A stretch of DNA of 64,000 bases, from positions 918,813-982,812 of the forward strand of contig NZ_NBYX01000001.1 of NCBI RefSeq assembly GCF_002099195.1, written 5' to 3'. Shown piece by piece: positions 60,446-64,000 of the stretch (position 1 is the stretch's first letter; every line of letters begins with the position of its first letter). Origin of the DNA: Burkholderia puraquae. Lineage in GTDB: Bacteria > Pseudomonadota > Gammaproteobacteria > Burkholderiales > Burkholderiaceae. The notes below the pieces were generated by a model, which did no database searches, was not told where the DNA came from, and saw nothing but the letters and a program-made list of their open reading frames with translations. Both the position numbers and the translations under genes were made by a program.

Positions 60446-62686
60446 ATGCCCGCCCAGTTCAAGACGAGGCCTCGCGCCCTCGTGTCGGCGCTGACCTGCT
60501 CCGTTTTCCTGACCCCGCTGCTCGCTTCCGCCGAAACCGCCCCTGCCCCCGCCCCCGCCGCCGACCAGCCGGCTCCGTCCGCCGACGTGCAGGCGACGCT
60601 GCCGGCGATCACGGTCCAGTCGACCGCGCCGTCGGACATGCAGGTGAAGCGCTCGCCGTCGTACAAGTTCACCGCGCCGCTGCTCGACACGCCGCGTTCG
60701 GTCACGGTGATCCCCGAGCAACTGATCAAGGAAAAGAACGTCACGTCGTTCGCGGACGCGCTGCGCTCGGTGCCGGGCATCACGTTCCTCGGCGGCGATG
60801 CGGCCGCGAACCCGTCGGCCGATCGCCCGGTGATCCGCGGCTTCGAATCGCGCAACTCGATCTTCGTCGACGGGATGCGCGACTCGGGGCTGCAGAACCG
60901 CGAAACGTTCGCGGTCGAGCAGATCAGCGTGATCAAGGGCCCCGATTCGGTCTATGCGGGCCGCGGCTCGGTGGGCGGCAGCATCGACGTCGTCACGAAG
61001 ACGCCGAAGAACGACAACTTCATCAACAGCAGCATCGGCTTCGGCACCGACGGCTATAAGCGCGCGACGGTCGACGCGAACCAGAAGATCAACGACACGA
61101 CGGCCGTGCGCCTGAACGTGATGGGTCACGACGCGAACCAGGCCGGCCGCAACGACGTGTACAACAAGCGCTGGGGCGTCGCACCGTCGATCGTGTTCGG
61201 GCTGAACACGCCGACCACGGTCACGGTCAGCTACTACCACATGAACTCGTACGACATGCCGGACTTCAGCGTGCCGTTCCGCGCGTCGGGCGGCACGCCG
61301 GTGCCGACCGATCGCGGGCAGTTCTTCGGGCTGAACACGCGCGACTACCGCTACGGGCAGACCGACACCGCCGAAGTGCGCGTCGAGCACCGGATCAACG
61401 ACGACTGGAAGCTGAAGAACACGACGATGTTCGGCCGCTCGATGCTCGATTACGTCGCGACGAACCCGCAGATCCTCGCGTCGAACCCGACCATGCTGAG
61501 CCTGCAGGCGAAGAGCGGCAAGTATGCGACGAACGGCATCGCGAACCAGACTGAAGCAACCGGCCGCGCGAGCCTGTTCGGCATGCAGCACACGCTGACG
61601 GCCGGCGTCGAATTCAGCCTCGAGCAGAACCGTTACGAGGGTTATCTCGTGACCGACGCGAAGGGCAACAACATCCGCTCGGGCGGCCCGTGCTCGGTGC
61701 CGGGGAACTGCACGCCGCTCGCGGGCGGCTGGAACCCGAACATGCCGTGGACCGGCAACATCGTGCTGAACGGCGACAAGGCCTTCCCGGGCGCGACGAC
61801 GAATACGCGCACGACCACCGCGTCGGCGTACATCTTCGATACCGTGAAGCTGTCCGAGCGCTGGCGGTTCAACACGGGACTGCGCTTCGACCGCTACGAC
61901 ACGACCGGCAAGCAGGCCGGGGTGGCCGACCTGTCGAACACGTCGAACCTGTTCAGCTACCAGTTCGGCCTCGTGTTCAAGCCGGTGAGCAACGTGAGCC
62001 TGTATGCGTCGTACGGCACGTCGTCGAACCCGCCGGGTTCGAACGGCGGCCTCGGCGGCGGCACCGACCAGATCACCGCGACGAACCAGGATCTCGCGCC
62101 GGAGCGCTCGCGCAACATCGAGATCGGCGCGAAGTGGGACGTGCTGCAGGACCAATTGTCGCTGACGTCGGCGCTGTTCCAGACCGAGAAGACCAACGCA
62201 CGCGTCAGCGACGGCCTCGGTCATACGATCAACGCGGGCAAGCAGCGCGTGCGCGGCGTCGAACTCGGCTTCGCGGGCAACCTGACGCCGAAGTGGCATG
62301 TGTTCGGCGGCTACTCGTACCTGAACGCGATCACGACCGACGCGGGCCCCGGCAGCCCGGGCGCATCGGGCCTGCCGATGGTGATGGTGCCGAAGCACAA
62401 CTTCACGCTGTGGACGAGCTACGACGTGATGCCGAAGCTCACGCTCGGCGCCGGTGCGACGGTGATGAGCCAGACCTATGCGTCGGTATCCGCGACGGCC
62501 AAGAAATGGACGCCCGGCTACGCGCGCTTCGACGCCGCCGCAACGTGGCGCGTGAACAAGACGATGGACGTCCAGCTCAACGTGCAGAACCTGTTCGACA
62601 AGAAGTATTACTCGAGCGCGTATCCGATCTATGCAACGTGGGCACCGGGCCGTTCGGCGATGGTCACGCTCAACTTCTATCAGTAA
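60446..62686 (+). CDS. TonB-dependent siderophore (catecholate-type) receptor
   Basis: 746 residues from MPAQFKTRPRALVSALTCSV; this Met gives a proper signal peptide (cleavage after LLASAE), whereas a start 69 bases upstream adds a non-signal Arg-rich extension. A Pro-rich linker with TonB-box-like LPAITVQS is followed by the plug domain (TPRSVTVIPEQLIKEKNVTSFADALRSVPGI, PVIRGFESRNSIFVDGMRDSG, VSVIKGPDSVYAGRGSVGGSIDVVTK). The 22-strand barrel ends in MVTLNFYQ. Similar to Fiu/CirA-type ferric-catecholate receptors. No siderophore synthesis genes are near, so it probably takes up siderophores made elsewhere or by others. Confidence 0.93.
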   Translation: MPAQFKTRPRALVSALTCSVFLTPLLASAETAPAPAPAADQPAPSADVQATLPAITVQSTAPSDMQVKRSPSYKFTAPLLDTPRSVTVIPEQLIKEKNVTSFADALRSVPGITFLGGDAAANPSADRPVIRGFESRNSIFVDGMRDSGLQNRETFAVEQISVIKGPDSVYAGRGSVGGSIDVVTKTPKNDNFINSSIGFGTDGYKRATVDANQKINDTTAVRLNVMGHDANQAGRNDVYNKRWGVAPSIVFGLNTPTTVTVSYYHMNSYDMPDFSVPFRASGGTPVPTDRGQFFGLNTRDYRYGQTDTAEVRVEHRINDDWKLKNTTMFGRSMLDYVATNPQILASNPTMLSLQAKSGKYATNGIANQTEATGRASLFGMQHTLTAGVEFSLEQNRYEGYLVTDAKGNNIRSGGPCSVPGNCTPLAGGWNPNMPWTGNIVLNGDKAFPGATTNTRTTTASAYIFDTVKLSERWRFNTGLRFDRYDTTGKQAGVADLSNTSNLFSYQFGLVFKPVSNVSLYASYGTSSNPPGSNGGLGGGTDQITATNQDLAPERSRNIEIGAKWDVLQDQLSLTSALFQTEKTNARVSDGLGHTINAGKQRVRGVELGFAGNLTPKWHVFGGYSYLNAITTDAGPGSPGASGLPMVMVPKHNFTLWTSYDVMPKLTLGAGATVMSQTYASVSATAKKWTPGYARFDAAATWRVNKTMDVQLNVQNLFDKKYYSSAYPIYATWAPGRSAMVTLNFYQ

Positions 62687-62700
62687 CGCCGTGGGTGGCG

Positions 62701-62722
62701 GGAGGGCGTGGCACGCCCTTCC
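62701..62722. terminator. Hairpin between convergent receptor and dehydrogenase genes
   Basis: GGAGGGCGT-GGC-ACGCCCTTCC forms a nine-pair stem (one G-T) in the 45-bp gap between the receptor stop and the dehydrogenase stop. There is no T run. It may slow read-through in both directions. Confidence 0.4.
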
Positions 62723-62731
62723 CCGCCTCGT

Positions 62732-64000
62732 TCACCACGGTAGCGAGTACGTCTTCACGTTCGTGAAACTCTTCATCGCTTCCTGCACGCCTTCCTTGTA
62801 CCCAAGCCCCGAATCCTTCACGCCGCCGAACGGTGTCAGCTCCAGCCGGTAGCCCGGCACTTCGCGCACGTTCACGCTGCCGACTTCCAGCTCGGTGATG
62901 AAGCGCGTAATGGTGTCGAAGCGGTTCGTGCAGACCGACGACGACAGCGCATAGTCGGTGCTGTTCGACATCCGGATCGCTTCGTCGATGTCGCGGAAGC
63001 GCATGATCGGCGACACGGGGCCGAACGTCTCGTACTTCACGAGCGGCATGTCGGGCGTCACGCGATCGATCACCGTCGGCGAATACAGCGCGCCGTTGCG
63101 CACGTTGCCGACGAGCAGCCGCGCGCCGCGCGCAATCGCATCGTTCACCTGCTGCTCGCAGAACTTCGCGGCCGCCTCGTCGATCACCGTGCCCATGTCG
63201 ACCGACGGATCGGACGGATTGCCGTAAGACCACGCACGCGTCTTCTCGACGACGAGTTCCGTGAAGCGATCGGCCACCGACTCGTGCACGAGCATCCGCT
63301 TGATCGCCGTGCAGCGCTGCCCCGAGTTCTTGTACGACCCCGACACCGCGAGCGTGCTCGCTTCGTCGAGATCGGCATCTTCCATCACGATGATCGGATC
63401 GTTGCCGCCGAGTTCGAGCACCGCGCGCCGGTAGCCCATTCGCGACGCGATCGACTTGCCGATCGATACGCCGCCCGTGAACGTGATCAGGTCGATCGCC
63501 GGGTTCGTGATCAGCTCGTCGGCAATCTCCGCCGGGTCGCCGGTAATCACCTGCAGCATCTGCGGCGGCAAGCCGGCTTCGTACAGGATGTCCGCAAAGA
63601 GATAGCACGACAGCGGCACCTTCTCCGACGGCTTCACGACGATCCGGTTGTTGGTTGCGACCGACGGCACGATCTTGTGCGCGACCTGGTTCATCGGATG
63701 GTTGAACGGCGTGATCGCGGAAATCACGCCGAGCAGCGGATCGCGCTGCGTATACACGCGGCGTTTCTTGCCGTGCGGTGTCAGGTCGCACGAGAAGATC
63801 TGCCCGTCGTCCTTCAGCACCTCGCCCGCGCCGAACGTCAGCACGTCGGCCACGCGGCCCGCCTCGTACGTCGAATCCTTGAGGCACAGGCCGGCCTCGG
63901 CCGTGATCAGCGCTGCAATCTCGGCGGTGCGCGAGCGCACGATGTCGGCCGCGCGACGCAGGATCGCCGCGCGATCGTGACGCGTGAGCGTCGGCCGGTA
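62732..64000 (-). CDS. Aldehyde dehydrogenase, probably phosphonoacetaldehyde dehydrogenase (5' end outside window)
   Basis: The reading frame is open from the right edge (YRPTLTRHDRAAILRRAADI) to a stop at 62732; about 420 residues are present and the start is missing. NAD-dependent aldehyde dehydrogenase motifs: PFNHPMNQVAHKIVPSVATNN, NAD-binding FTGGVSIGKSIASRMG, catalytic Glu in AVLELGGNDPIIVMEDADLD, nucleophile Cys in SYKNSGQRCTAIKRMLV, and FGPVSPIMRF. The KESTYE-like KDSTYEAGRVADVL and ELGGNDP/SGQRCTA variants resemble the phosphonoacetaldehyde dehydrogenases that sit near phnW/phnA in Burkholderia; that context lies beyond the window, so the substrate is an inference. Confidence 0.88.
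   Translation of the reverse strand, partial: YRPTLTRHDRAAILRRAADIVRSRTAEIAALITAEAGLCLKDSTYEAGRVADVLTFGAGEVLKDDGQIFSCDLTPHGKKRRVYTQRDPLLGVISAITPFNHPMNQVAHKIVPSVATNNRIVVKPSEKVPLSCYLFADILYEAGLPPQMLQVITGDPAEIADELITNPAIDLITFTGGVSIGKSIASRMGYRRAVLELGGNDPIIVMEDADLDEASTLAVSGSYKNSGQRCTAIKRMLVHESVADRFTELVVEKTRAWSYGNPSDPSVDMGTVIDEAAAKFCEQQVNDAIARGARLLVGNVRNGALYSPTVIDRVTPDMPLVKYETFGPVSPIMRFRDIDEAIRMSNSTDYALSSSVCTNRFDTITRFITELEVGSVNVREVPGYRLELTPFGGVKDSGLGYKEGVQEAMKSFTNVKTYSLPW

Noticed and set aside
1..64000. Search for tRNA, rRNA, CRISPR arrays, insertion sequences and prophage genes
   Set aside because: None could be recognised by reading; a tRNA scan would settle the first point.

Overview
The window looks like a chromosomal segment of a Burkholderia, most likely of the B. 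cepacia complex. This rests on very high G+C, strong G/C bias at third codon positions (which produces long antisense shadow frames), dense operons, five LysR regulators and protein sequences that read as typical Burkholderia orthologues. No rRNA, tRNA, CRISPR array, insertion sequence or phage gene was seen. Species and replicon cannot be fixed from the sequence alone.

Layout. 1-5.9 kb (minus): a transglutaminase / alpha-E / permuted ATP-grasp cassette (two transglutaminase-like proteins, the shorter lacking its catalytic Cys). 6.5 kb: LysR. 8.2-19.4 kb (plus): a poly-beta-1,6-N-acetylglucosamine (PNAG) exopolysaccharide locus, pgaABCD. It is preceded by two small envelope proteins and followed by glmS and a secreted propeller-like protein whose start overlaps glmS. 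19.6-21 kb: a c-type cytochrome and a GNAT acetyltransferase. 21-25.1 kb: a minus operon (carbamoyl-amino-acid hydrolase, 2-aminothiazoline-4-carboxylate hydrolase family protein, solute-binding protein) divergent from a LysR; it resembles a route from a thiazoline to L-cysteine. 25.2-25.8 kb: a VapBC-type toxin-antitoxin pair with a perfect 24-bp palindromic operator. 26.1-28.4 kb: ahpC-ahpF behind an OxyR-like site. 28.5-34.6 kb (minus): a polar amino acid ABC importer with a C45-type acyltransferase/hydrolase, a class III aminotransferase and a carboxymuconolactone-decarboxylase-like protein. 35.1-38.7 kb: a double-length fused ABC exporter, divergent from a LysR. 39.8-45.7 kb: MAPEG protein, alanine racemase, enoyl-CoA hydratase, DUF3592-like protein, MFS exporter and LysR.

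45.7-50.8 kb (minus) is the most unusual region: a five-gene operon built from chemotaxis parts but with no CheW, CheR or CheB. It holds a membrane sensor with CheA-like HPt and ATPase domains, a short MCP-like protein without a ligand domain, two CheX-like proteins (one fused to an aberrant receiver) ending in the same GELELF tail, and a CheY.

51.3-53.3 kb: acetate permease actP with its DUF485 partner. 54.1 kb: an esterase. 54.8-60.1 kb: amino acid permease, aspartase, LysR and asparaginase, which together fit asparagine/aspartate use as carbon and nitrogen via fumarate. 60.4-62.7 kb: a TonB-dependent siderophore receptor. The right edge holds an incomplete aldehyde dehydrogenase, probably for phosphonoacetaldehyde.
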